From Deltaproteobacteria bacterium (GTDB taxonomy: Bacteria; Myxococcota; UBA727; VGSZ01): a stretch of 64,000 bases of DNA. The stretch covers positions 248,001-312,000 of the forward strand of contig JACOUT010000014.1 of assembly GCA_016177705.1 (NCBI GenBank). Reading direction: 5' to 3'. The notes under the pieces are model-generated. The model was not told where the DNA came from. It saw only the letters and a program-made list of their open reading frames with translations, and did not search any database. Every line of letters starts with the position of its first letter. Position 1 is the first letter of the stretch. Made by a program: the position numbers and the translations under genes. Positions 56,324 to 64,000 of the stretch are shown here, piece after piece.

Positions 56324-56890
56324 TCATGCTCCGATGATCCGCGCCAGCTCGTCGAGCAGGCGCTCGGCGTCCTGCTCGACGAAGAAGAAGCGACGCGCGC
56401 GCTCGGCCACGAAGCCGGTGCGCGCCGCCTGATCGATGAAGGTGATCAGCGGCGCGAAGTAGTCGTCCACGTCGAGCAGCGCGATCGGCTTGGCGTGGGT
56501 GCCGATCTGACGCCAGGTGAGCGCTTCGAACAGCTCGTCGAGCGTGCCGTAGCCGCCCGGCAGCGCGACGAAGCCGTCGACCAGTGCGGTCATCATTGCC
56601 TTACGCGTATGCATGTCGGGCACGCGCAGCAGCTCGGTCAAGCGCGGGTGGCCGGGCTCCCGGCCGCCGAGCACGTCGGGCAGCACGCCGATGACCTCGC
56701 CGCCGAGGTCGAGCGCGCCGTCCGCCATGGCGCCCATCAAGCCGGTGGAGCAACCGCCGTAGACGAGCCCGATGCCGCGGCGCGCGGCCGCCGCGCCAAA
56801 GGCGCGCGCGGCTTCGCGGTACTCGGCGGGCAGCCCATCGGCGGCGCCGCAAAAGATGCACAGCCGTCGCTTGCCGCTCACCTTGCTCAC
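56324..56890 (-). CDS. LOG family protein (putative cytokinin riboside 5'-monophosphate phosphoribohydrolase)
   Basis: 188 residues. GLVYGGCSTGLMGAMADGAL and the diagnostic PGGYGTLDELFE (111-122) define the LOG family; CIFCGAADG at the N-terminus and the R in MHTRKAMM complete the substrate site. LOG enzymes hydrolyse nucleoside 5'-monophosphates to base plus ribose 5-phosphate. It is the last gene of a four-gene operon and overlaps its neighbour by 4 bp (ATGA at 56887-56890). Confidence 0.93.
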   Translation of the reverse strand: MSKVSGKRRLCIFCGAADGLPAEYREAARAFGAAAARRGIGLVYGGCSTGLMGAMADGALDLGGEVIGVLPDVLGGREPGHPRLTELLRVPDMHTRKAMMTALVDGFVALPGGYGTLDELFEALTWRQIGTHAKPIALLDVDDYFAPLITFIDQAARTGFVAERARRFFFVEQDAERLLDELARIIGA

Positions 56891-57420
56891 GGCATCTTCA
56901 CCTTCATCAGCCGGTCAGCCTCGACCTTCTCGAAGGCGCCGAGCCGCAGCAGCGCCTCGACGGCGTCCTGCTGCTCGCGCTCGCTGCGACCGCCGGGCGC
57001 CGGGGCGAGCTGAATGAGCACCCAAGTGCCTGCGGTCTTGCGCGCCAGCTCGACCTTGAGGCCGGTCTTTTTCTCGATCAGCGCCTTGACCTCCTGGGGG
57101 TCGGTGCCGCGCTCCTTGGGCTTCACCAGGATGCGGTCGTAGATGCTGCTCTTGGCTGGCTTGGCCGCGGCGTGATCGGGCGGTGGCCCGACCGGCGTCG
57201 GGCTTGCCTGCACGCCGACGTCGCCGACCGGCGCCGCCGTGCCGGCGTCGGCGGCGGACGCGCCACCGGCATCGACCCGCGCGCCGGCGTCCGTCGCGAC
57301 GACGTCGGCGGTGGGCGGTGGCAGGCCGGCGTCCGTGCTCGGCGGTGCCTTCGGACGGTCGGTGGTGCACGCGCTCGCGAGCAGCACCATCAGCAGCGTG
57401 CAGTGCAGGGATCGGCTCAC
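56887..57420 (-). CDS. Predicted lipoprotein with Ala/Asp/Pro-rich linker
   Basis: 177 residues from a GTG at 57420 that overlaps the helicase stop by 4 bp (GTGA). A signal (LHCTLLMVLLASAC) with lipobox is followed by a low-complexity Asp/Ala/Pro/Gly stretch (25-85). A small C-terminal domain ends the protein (SSIYDRILVKPKERGTDPQE, VKALIEKKTGLKVELARKTA, DAVEALLRLGAFEKVEADRLMKVK), looking like a ferredoxin-fold or SPOR-like module. It overlaps the LOG gene by 4 bp. Confidence 0.72.
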   Translation of the reverse strand: MSRSLHCTLLMVLLASACTTDRPKAPPSTDAGLPPPTADVVATDAGARVDAGGASAADAGTAAPVGDVGVQASPTPVGPPPDHAAAKPAKSSIYDRILVKPKERGTDPQEVKALIEKKTGLKVELARKTAGTWVLIQLAPAPGGRSEREQQDAVEALLRLGAFEKVEADRLMKVKMP

Positions 57421-59492
57421 GTCGCTCCTCCGGACAGCGTGGGTTCTACGAAGCGGCGCCAGAAGTCGGCAAGTGCTGGACGGGCGCCGATGCGGGTGAG
57501 CGGCGGCAGCGTGTCGAGGAAGGCGCGGCCGTAGGGGCGCGTACGCAGCCGGCCATCGAGCACCGCCACCACGCCCGCGTCGTCGACGTCGCGCAGCAGC
57601 CGCCCCGCGCCCTGCTTGAGGGCGAGCGCGGCGTCCGGCAGCGTCTGGTCGCGGAACGGATCGCCGCCCTGCGCCTTGCACAGCTCGGCGCGCGCGCGCA
57701 CCAGCGGGTCGGTCGGCACGTCGAAGGGCAAGCGATCGACCACCACCAAGCGCAGCGCGCGGCCGCGCACGTCGACGCCCTGCCAGAACGACCGGGTGGC
57801 GCACAAGACCGCGCCACTGACGCCGTCGGCCTGGCGCAGCTCGTCGAGCAGCTTGTGCTTGGCGCCCTCTCCCTGCTGTAGGAAGGGCAGCCCGAGCTGG
57901 ACCGCGATCGGGCGCAGCGCCTCGGCCGCCGCCTCGAGCGCGCCGTGGCTGGTGAACAGAAAGAGCGCGCCGCCCTTGCTCAGCTCGAGCAGGAAGCGCG
58001 CCTCGTCGACGAAGCGCGCGAAGGAGCGCGGGTCTTTGGCCTCGGGCATGTCCTTCGGGCAGTAGAGCGCGCCGCGATGAGCGAAGTCGAAGGGCGAGCC
58101 CCACACGCGCGCCGTGGCCTGCTCGACGGGCACGCCCACCTTGCGCAAGAAGGCGTCGGCGCTGCCGCTGACCGCGAGCGTGGCGCTGGTCATCACCACC
58201 GGGGCCGCGCCGGCGAACAGCGTGCCGGCGAGCGCGCCGGCGACGTCGACGGGCGCGGCGGTGACGAGCACCCCTCGGCGCTCCGGCTCGGCGACCACCA
58301 CGAAGCGTCGATCGTCGAGCGCGCGCTCGAGCACGAAGCGCTGCACCTCGCGCGCCTCGACGACCCGCGCGATCAGCGCGTCTCGCTCGGCGCCGCGTAG
58401 CTCCGTGTCGACGTCGCCGACACGCGGTTGCTCCGGCAACGCTTGCAGCGCCTGCGCCAGCTCCGCCAGCGCTGTGGCGCTGCGCTCGCGCTGCTTGGCC
58501 GCCGTCGGGCTCAACTGCAGGCGGGTGCGCGCGCTGCCGTCGAGCGTGATGGCGGTGAACAGCGCGGCGCAGGCCTCCTCGGCGGCGAGGGTCGCGTCGA
58601 GCGCGAGCGCCCGTTGGTCGCCACCGAGCCCGTCGGCGAAGCGGCGCAGATCCGTCAACACGCGGCCAAGCTCGCTCGACGACGCCGCGACCCCGAAGTG
58701 GTCGCTGGCCACGTCGGGCAGCGCGTGCGCCTCGTCGAGCACGTAGGCGTCGGCGTCGGGAAGGACGCGGGCGAACGTCGCCGACGCCTCGGCCTCGCCC
58801 TCTCGCCGTGTCTGGTGGCGCAGGTGCAGGTCGGCGCACAAGAGATGGTGATTGGTGATCACGAGCCGCGCGCCCTCGGCGCGGCGCCGTGCCAGCGTAA
58901 GGAAGCAGCGCGCGTAGTGCGGGCAGCGCGTGCCGACGCAGCTCTCGCGGCGCGCGTCGAGGTCGGCCCAGGTGGTGTAGCTGTCGGGCAAGTCCAGCTC
59001 CGCCCGATCGCCGGTGCCGGTGGCGCCGGCCCAGCGCTCGATGCTCGGCCAGGCGCGCGCCTCGGCTGCGAAGGCGAAGGTCGGCTGCGCTCGCATGCGA
59101 TCGAAGCGCAGCAGGCAGAGGTACGACTGGCGGCCCTTCAGCACCACCGCGGCATCGGCGTCGTCGGCACGGCGGCCCACCAGCTCGGCGAGCGCCGCCA
59201 GCGCTACCGGCACGTCCTTGAAGAAGAGCTGGTCCTGCAGCGCCTTGGTGGCCGTCGTCACCACCACGCGCCGCTCCGACAAGAGCGCAGCCACCAGGTA
59301 GGCGAGCGACTTGCCGGTGCCGGTGCCGGCCTCGACCACGAGGCGCCCGCCTTTGCTGACGAGCGCGTCGAGCACGGCATGGGCCATCTCGATCTGGGAG
59401 ACGCGCGGGCGATAGCCGGGCACGCGCGAGCGCAACGGCCCCTCCGCGGCGAACACCGCGTCGACCGTCTGGTGCATCTCCTGCGCGCTCAC
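57417..59492 (-). CDS. XPD/DinG-type superfamily 2 DNA helicase
   Basis: 691 residues from a GTG at 59492 overlapping the preceding stop by 4 bp. VEAGTGTGKS (Lys61) is Walker A, VLDEAHALPD (253-256) is the DEAH box, and NHHLL is motif of the same family. Cys126, Cys185, Cys190 and Cys196 (YLC, ESC, TRC, ARC) form the 4Fe-4S site. The C-terminal motor has FTSHGALEAAAEAL, SGAVLCATRSFWQGVDVRG and DQTLPDAALALKQGAGRLLR. It unwinds DNA 5' to 3' in repair, resembling YoaA/DinG. The second gene of the operon. Confidence 0.94.
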   Translation of the reverse strand: MSAQEMHQTVDAVFAAEGPLRSRVPGYRPRVSQIEMAHAVLDALVSKGGRLVVEAGTGTGKSLAYLVAALLSERRVVVTTATKALQDQLFFKDVPVALAALAELVGRRADDADAAVVLKGRQSYLCLLRFDRMRAQPTFAFAAEARAWPSIERWAGATGTGDRAELDLPDSYTTWADLDARRESCVGTRCPHYARCFLTLARRRAEGARLVITNHHLLCADLHLRHQTRREGEAEASATFARVLPDADAYVLDEAHALPDVASDHFGVAASSSELGRVLTDLRRFADGLGGDQRALALDATLAAEEACAALFTAITLDGSARTRLQLSPTAAKQRERSATALAELAQALQALPEQPRVGDVDTELRGAERDALIARVVEAREVQRFVLERALDDRRFVVVAEPERRGVLVTAAPVDVAGALAGTLFAGAAPVVMTSATLAVSGSADAFLRKVGVPVEQATARVWGSPFDFAHRGALYCPKDMPEAKDPRSFARFVDEARFLLELSKGGALFLFTSHGALEAAAEALRPIAVQLGLPFLQQGEGAKHKLLDELRQADGVSGAVLCATRSFWQGVDVRGRALRLVVVDRLPFDVPTDPLVRARAELCKAQGGDPFRDQTLPDAALALKQGAGRLLRDVDDAGVVAVLDGRLRTRPYGRAFLDTLPPLTRIGARPALADFWRRFVEPTLSGGAT

Positions 59493-60646
59493 GTCGTCGA
59501 CGAGAGTGCCACACCGCAGTCGGCGCAGGCGCCGCCGGCCTGGCGGTAGCGGACCAGACAGCGAGGGCACCACGCGACCTGGCCGGCGCGCAGCTCGGGC
59601 GTGCGCGCCAACGCCGCGACGTCGACACCGCGGCCCTCGGCGCGCTTCCTGGCCGCGTGCAGCAGGCGCGCCCGAAAGTCAGCCTCGATGGCGGCGCCCG
59701 CGGCGTCGAGCGCCATCGGGCGCGGCGTCTGCAGGTCGCGCAGCGCGCACAGCACCGCGTGGTGGCCTCGATCCGGTTTGGCCAGCGCGAGCGCTGCGGC
59801 GATCGGGTGCAGCCCGGCCAACAGGTTGCGCCCGAGGCGGTCGTTGGCACGCAGCGCGGTGTAGGGCGCTAGGAACATGAGCACGAGCTGGCCCCAGCGC
59901 TCGCCGCGCGTGGCGCCGAGCGTGTCACCGCGCGGGCCGTACAGGCCGCGGTGCGCCATCCACGTCGACAACGCGGTCAGCGCCACCCAGGCGAACAACA
60001 GCAGCACCAGGCGCGGCCACTGCTCGAGCCCGCGCTGCGACACCTCGAACGGGATGGCGCCGAACAGCGCGAGGAACAGGCCGAAGCCCGCGATCAAGGG
60101 CGCCGAGCCGAGCGAGCGGTGGCGCGCGGTGCGTTCGAGCAGCTCGTCGGGGTCGACGTGCGCGGCGATCACCTCGTCGAGCGTGCGCTCCCTGTCCTTG
60201 GGCTTGGCGTCCTTGAGCGCCTGCAGCGCTCGCAGCGCCGCCTCGGCGTGGTGTCGGCTGGAGCAGCTCGCGAAGGGCGCGCCGTTCAGGAGCAGCGTGG
60301 CGTCGTCGCGCCCGAGCGTCTCCACCTCGTCCCAGCGAAAGCTTTGGGTCCGATCGAGGGGCCGCTGCTCGCGCCCGAACGCGAAGGTGCGCGCCGAGAC
60401 CACGCCGTCGACACCGAGAGAGCACGGCCACGGCTCGAGCACGTAGGCGCGCCCGAACGGCGGCAGCGGGTTGAGCAGCGCGAAGGCGCCGCGCTCGTTG
60501 CCGAGGCTGCTCGACAGCGTGGTGAGCGCGCCGCCCCAGAAGTAGAGCGGCACGCGCAGCACGACGGCGCCGTGCCGAACCCACCACGCACATTCGGCGA
60601 GCGCCAGCGCGACGACAACGAGCCCGAGCGACGCCAGCTCGCCCAC
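59489..60646 (-). CDS. Membrane protein with C-terminal zinc ribbon
   Basis: 385 residues from a GTG at 60646. Hydrophobic segments lie at the N-terminus (SLGLVVVALALAECAWW) and mid-protein (APLIAGFGLFLALFGAIPF, RLVLLLFAWVALTALSTW). A soluble loop sits between them (RWDEVETLGRDDATLLLNG, a PH-like pattern). The C-terminus reads VAWCPRCLVRYRQAGGACADCG, a rubredoxin-like zinc ribbon. It is the first gene of the operon; its stop overlaps the helicase start. The role is unknown. Confidence 0.75.
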   Translation of the reverse strand: MGELASLGLVVVALALAECAWWVRHGAVVLRVPLYFWGGALTTLSSSLGNERGAFALLNPLPPFGRAYVLEPWPCSLGVDGVVSARTFAFGREQRPLDRTQSFRWDEVETLGRDDATLLLNGAPFASCSSRHHAEAALRALQALKDAKPKDRERTLDEVIAAHVDPDELLERTARHRSLGSAPLIAGFGLFLALFGAIPFEVSQRGLEQWPRLVLLLFAWVALTALSTWMAHRGLYGPRGDTLGATRGERWGQLVLMFLAPYTALRANDRLGRNLLAGLHPIAAALALAKPDRGHHAVLCALRDLQTPRPMALDAAGAAIEADFRARLLHAARKRAEGRGVDVAALARTPELRAGQVAWCPRCLVRYRQAGGACADCGVALSSTT

Positions 60647-60654
60647 GGAACCGT

Positions 60655-61596
60655 TCAGCTCTTCTTGCCGGTGATCTTCTTGATCCAGGAACCGACGACG
60701 CCGAAGAGCGCGACCACGCCGACGATGATCGGCTTGATCAGCTTGCCGAGCAGGCCCGACTTGGCGGCGAGCGCGACGCCGCCACCGGCGATGAGCGCGG
60801 CCAGGCCGTACTCGGCCATCTTGTCGCCCTCGCGGTACTCGGCGTAGCGCTCACCCTCCTTGAACGCGAAGCCCTTCATCAGCTCGCGGAACTCGGGCAG
60901 CGCCTGCTGCAGCGTCACCTCGCCACCGAACATCAGCGTCACCTGCGCGACGCCGCGGCGACCGAGCACGCGCGTGTTGAAGTTGAGGCTCGGCTCGCCG
61001 CCGCTCTCGGCGCGCACGCACCACTCGAGCACGTGGGCGGCCTCGTTGTAGGTCGGCTTCTGCTCCCAGCCGACGATGTTCATCGGCGGCAGGCCGGCAG
61101 GGATGCGCGACTCCTTGTTGAAGCCGTCGGTGCCTTCCTTGATGCTGTCGAGCAGCTCATCGGCCTTCAGATCGTCCTTGTCGTCATCCTTGACGTAGCC
61201 GACGTCGTCGAACTCGAACAGCACGAGCCAGCGCCCGTCGTCGGGACCGATCAGGCCAATCTCCTTCTGGCTGACCGGGTTGGTGGTCAGCTCGCCCCAC
61301 TTCTTGGCGCCCGCGCCGTCGGTGAACTGCATGCCGGCAGGCACGTTGATGGTGGCGATGCCCATGTCGCCGGCCAGCGGGCCCGGCTTGTAGCCGACCG
61401 CCTTGCTGAACTCCTCTTGCTCCTTCTTCATCTGCTCGAGCAGGGCGGCGAGCTGCTCGGGTGTGGGCGCGGCGTCGCCGGCAACACCAGCCTCGGCGGC
61501 GGGAGGCGGCGGCGGGGTGCCGGGCGGCGTTCCCTCGGCGTTCACGGTGGTGGCGAACGCGAACGCGGCGGCGAGGATGGGGAGCGTCCTTCTCAT
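60655..61596 (-). CDS. DUF2167 membrane protein
   Basis: 313 residues from the ATG at 61596 (AAAGGCA upstream). A signal peptide is followed by a Pro-rich stretch and a helix (APTPEQLAALLEQMKKEQEEF). GWEQKPTYNEAAHVLEWCVRAES and NFNTRVLGRRGVAQVTLMF are the DUF2167 blocks. Two C-terminal hydrophobic helices (YGLAALIAGGGVALAAKSGL; LIKPIIVGVVALFGVVGSWI) end in a Lys-rich tail. Members are envelope proteins of unknown function. The operon of four genes starts 8 bp after its stop on the same strand. Confidence 0.9.
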   Translation of the reverse strand: MRRTLPILAAAFAFATTVNAEGTPPGTPPPPPAAEAGVAGDAAPTPEQLAALLEQMKKEQEEFSKAVGYKPGPLAGDMGIATINVPAGMQFTDGAGAKKWGELTTNPVSQKEIGLIGPDDGRWLVLFEFDDVGYVKDDDKDDLKADELLDSIKEGTDGFNKESRIPAGLPPMNIVGWEQKPTYNEAAHVLEWCVRAESGGEPSLNFNTRVLGRRGVAQVTLMFGGEVTLQQALPEFRELMKGFAFKEGERYAEYREGDKMAEYGLAALIAGGGVALAAKSGLLGKLIKPIIVGVVALFGVVGSWIKKITGKKS

Positions 61597-61720
61597 GACG
61601 TGCCTTTCGACGGGGAGGCGGGGCCAGGCGCCTCGGTAGCCGGCCACCCCGACGCGGTCAACCGCACCTGTACGCCCGGTGTGATGGCGGCACCGACGAA
61701 GCCGACCGACTGCGCGGCGA

Positions 61721-63874
61721 CTACTCTTGGCCGCCGACGTCGAAGATGGGGATGGTGCGCGACAGGTCGCTGACGGGCGGTGGCGGCGGCATGGTGCGGC
61801 GAGGGCCGAGCAGCTCGCGTGCCCAACCGCCGACGTCGACGGGGGGCCGGCCGGCCAGCCACTCCTCCAGCTCCAGCTGCAGCGCCTGCGCGGTGGGCGT
61901 GCGCTCCTCCGGCTTGCGCGCGGCGGCGCGCAGCAGCACCGCGTCGAGGCTGGCGGGCACATCGGGCCGCAGCGCGCTCGGCGCCGGCAGCGGCTCGCGC
62001 ATGATGGCGATCATGGTCTGCTCCATCTCGCGCCGCGAATAGGGCAGCCGCGCCAACGCCGCGTACAGCGTCATGGCCATGGCGTAGACGTCGGTGCGCA
62101 CGCTCGGCGGCGAGCCGTCGAGCAGCTCGGGCGCCAGGTAGGCGACCTTGCCGCGCACCATGGCGGCGCGCTCCTCGCTCTCGGCGCGCGCCTCGAGCGC
62201 CTTGGCGATGCCGAAGTCGGTGAGCTTCACCTCACCGCCGACGCTCACCAGGATGTTCTGTGTCGAGACGTCGCAGTGCAGCACCGGCACGTGGCGGCCG
62301 TCGGCGTCGACCGCGCCGTGCGCCGCGTGCAGGCCGGCACAGGCCTCGGCCACGATACGCACCGCGACGTCGAGGGGCACGGCGCGCGCGTTCTTCTTGC
62401 TGCGGTCGACCAGGTGATACAGGTCGCTGCCGTCGACGTACTCCATGGCCAGGTAGATGTCGTCGCCGTTCTTGCCCGCCGTGAGCACGCGCACGACGTT
62501 GGGGTGGCGCACGCGCCGCGCCAAGCGCGCTTCGTCGAGCAGGTTGCGCACGAAGTCGGTGTCGGTGCGGTGCTGCGGCAGCACGCGCTTGATGGCGACG
62601 AACTTGTCGGGCGCGTCGGCTGAACGACCGCGAAAGACCTCGGCCATGCCGCCGACGCCGATGCGCTCGAGCAGCTCGTAGGCGCCCGCGCCGGCCTTGG
62701 GCGCGCGCACCATGCGCGCACGATAGGCGCGCTCGATCTTGGTGCGCAGCTCCTCGACACGCGACAGCACGTAGGGGCGCAACGAGCCGGCCGGCACCGC
62801 GCGCGGGTCGAGCTCGGCCAGGCGCGCCTCGTAGGCGCGCTCGACGGCGCCGAACGACGCACCGGGCTCGACGCCGAGCAGGCGATCGTCGCTGCGCTCG
62901 GGCTTCAGCTCGAGGTAGAGCGCCAGCACCTCGGCGCCGCCGCGGTCGGGCAAGCGCGCGAGCTGCGAGAGCTGCACGTTGTCCTCCGCCACCAGCATGG
63001 GCGCCATGCCGCTCGGCGCGCGCCGGCGATCGACCAGCGCCTCGTCGAGCGGCCGATCGAGCACCTCGACCAGTCCGGCGTCGAGCAGCGTGCCGATCAC
63101 CAGGCCGCCAACGAGGGGATCGAGGCGGATGGTGCGATAGAGATCGTCGGATCGCAGCGTGCCGTCGACCAGCTCCGACAGGTCCTCGCCGCCGGTGAAG
63201 GCGCGCAGCCGCGGCGCGACGTTGGCGAAGCCGGGAAGGGGCGCCGGATAACGGTTGCCCAACGACTCACCGAAGCGCAGCAACTCCGCCGGCTGCAGCG
63301 AGCGCCGCTTGTGCTCGAGCAGCAGGCCGAAGGGACTGACCACGGTGAGCGGCGTGAACTCGAAGAACTTGCTGTCATCGAAGAAGCGATAGGTGCCGTC
63401 GTTGGCCGCGAGCAGCGCGCGCACGAACGAGCGCACCTCGTCGCGCAGCGCCTCGAGCAGTGGGATGGGCTGCACAAGCCGACGGCGCACCAGCGACGAG
63501 ACCAGCGGCACCCCCGGCTCGGGCTTCTGCCCAGGCGCGACCAAGCCGCGCGTCACCAAGCTGGCCAGCAACGCGGGCTCACCCTCGATGCGGGAGGCGT
63601 GGACCGGCTCGCCGCGCAGGAAGTAGATGCTGCCGGACAGACCTGGCGGGGCCGCCACCACCATCAGCCGGCCGGTGAGCTGGGGCGCGAAGATGGTCAT
63701 GAGCAAGGAGGCGCCACAGCCCGGCGCCATGCGGCCGGCCAGCGCTGCCTCCTCCGACGTCGGGCGCCCGTCGCCGAGCGTCGCGGCGACGCCGGGGAAG
63801 GTGGCGCCGATCGCCACTCCCGGCGCGATCGGCACCGGGCCGGACGGGTCATCGAGGCTGATCCGGCTCCCCAC
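61721..63874 (-). CDS. Ser/Thr protein kinase with N-terminal PATAN/DUF4388-like domain
   Basis: 717 residues. The N-terminal 330 residues contain GSIYFLRGEPVHASRIEGEPALLASL and ELVDGTLRSDDLYRTIRLDPLVGGLVI, the DUF4388/PATAN sensory pattern found in myxobacterial signalling proteins. A DnaJ-like helical pair (331-390) lacks the HPD motif. The kinase domain starts at about 399: IGVGGMAEVFRG, Lys429, catalytic loop HCDVSTQN (533-540) where HRD is expected, DFGIA (553-557), and APELLDGSPPS in the activation segment. The Arg to Cys change suggests activation without loop phosphorylation. It has no membrane helix. Confidence 0.92.
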   Translation of the reverse strand: MGSRISLDDPSGPVPIAPGVAIGATFPGVAATLGDGRPTSEEAALAGRMAPGCGASLLMTIFAPQLTGRLMVVAAPPGLSGSIYFLRGEPVHASRIEGEPALLASLVTRGLVAPGQKPEPGVPLVSSLVRRRLVQPIPLLEALRDEVRSFVRALLAANDGTYRFFDDSKFFEFTPLTVVSPFGLLLEHKRRSLQPAELLRFGESLGNRYPAPLPGFANVAPRLRAFTGGEDLSELVDGTLRSDDLYRTIRLDPLVGGLVIGTLLDAGLVEVLDRPLDEALVDRRRAPSGMAPMLVAEDNVQLSQLARLPDRGGAEVLALYLELKPERSDDRLLGVEPGASFGAVERAYEARLAELDPRAVPAGSLRPYVLSRVEELRTKIERAYRARMVRAPKAGAGAYELLERIGVGGMAEVFRGRSADAPDKFVAIKRVLPQHRTDTDFVRNLLDEARLARRVRHPNVVRVLTAGKNGDDIYLAMEYVDGSDLYHLVDRSKKNARAVPLDVAVRIVAEACAGLHAAHGAVDADGRHVPVLHCDVSTQNILVSVGGEVKLTDFGIAKALEARAESEERAAMVRGKVAYLAPELLDGSPPSVRTDVYAMAMTLYAALARLPYSRREMEQTMIAIMREPLPAPSALRPDVPASLDAVLLRAAARKPEERTPTAQALQLELEEWLAGRPPVDVGGWARELLGPRRTMPPPPPVSDLSRTIPIFDVGGQE

Positions 63875-63976
63875 GGGCGCATTGTGCGCTCAGCGAGGGG
63901 GCGTCGCGCAACCCCGAAAGGCAGTGTCCATCGCTCGGCGCTTCCGTTTCGCGCCCGTCCGATGCAGCCTGCGCGC

Positions 63977-64000
63977 ATGAGCGACCACCCGTCCCCCCCC
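63977..64000 (+). CDS. Possible start of a gene cut by the window edge
   Basis: ATG AGC GAC CAC CCG TCC opens an in-frame stretch that runs off the window after eight codons (MSDHPSPP). It is divergent from the last kinase gene and 102 bp from its start, a normal spacing. No Shine-Dalgarno sequence is clear. The support is only position and frame. Confidence 0.25.

Overview
This window is a GC-rich (roughly 70%) chromosomal segment that reads as Myxococcota (myxobacterial, former Deltaproteobacteria). Four large Hanks-type Ser/Thr protein kinases lie within 64 kb. There is a MYXO-CTERM sorting tail (GGCAC, hydrophobic stretch, RRR) on a secreted metalloprotease-like protein. Many small lipoproteins, zinc-ribbon/GYF/TPR proteins, MopE-type Cys-rich repeats and IPT/TIG repeats are also typical of that phylum. 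The order or genus cannot be fixed from sequence alone. No rRNA, tRNA, CRISPR array, prophage or intact transposase was seen.

Layout. 0-6.3 kb: a 5'-truncated esterase remnant, a transmembrane kinase, a frameshifted secreted protein, a membrane protein, a LamG lipoprotein with a 24-fold Glu-Gly linker, another lipoprotein and a VIT/CCC1-type metal transporter. 6.3-18.8 kb: a multi-domain Ig-like protein, the MYXO-CTERM protein, a secreted protein of unknown function, a second kinase, a DUF1152 protein, a glycine-rich membrane protein, a VapBC-type pair, and two tail-to-tail proteins that look like clan CD (caspase-fold) peptidases, one with its cysteine missing. 18.8-26.1 kb: a methyltransferase-like/Lgt-like membrane fusion behind a lipocalin-like gene, a lipoprotein, and a three-gene GMC oxidoreductase operon under a GntR/FadR regulator with a perfect 15-bp operator palindrome. 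26-34.9 kb: a Cys-rich lipoprotein, a MazEF-type pair, a divergent ClpB, a small nucleotidyltransferase with a tiny partner, a bacterial calpain and a SirB1-like protein. 34.9-46.2 kb: a lipoprotein, two zinc-ribbon/TPR-type proteins, a giant IPT/TIG lipoprotein whose 3' end overlaps hflX by 106 bp, and a PHP-domain lipoprotein. 46.2-47.5 kb: two TIR-bounded elements of about 160 bp in inverted orientation bracket one lower-GC gene, next to a 66-bp tandem repeat. 47.5-64 kb: a kinase fused to a PhnD-like binding domain (one frameshift near the C-terminus), a lipoprotein, an acyl-CoA dehydrogenase, bamD, a 1173-residue zinc-ribbon/GYF/TPR protein, a four-gene operon with 4-bp overlaps (membrane zinc ribbon, XPD/DinG-type helicase, lipoprotein, LOG enzyme), a DUF2167 protein and a fourth kinase with HCD in place of HRD.

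Themes. Much of the window serves signalling (kinases with extracytoplasmic or sensory modules) and the cell envelope (about ten predicted lipoproteins, BamD, Lgt-like enzyme, DUF2167). The most unusual items are the inverted element pair with self-matching terminal repeats, the clan-CD pair, the Lgt fusion, the divergent ClpB and the kinase-PhnD fusion.
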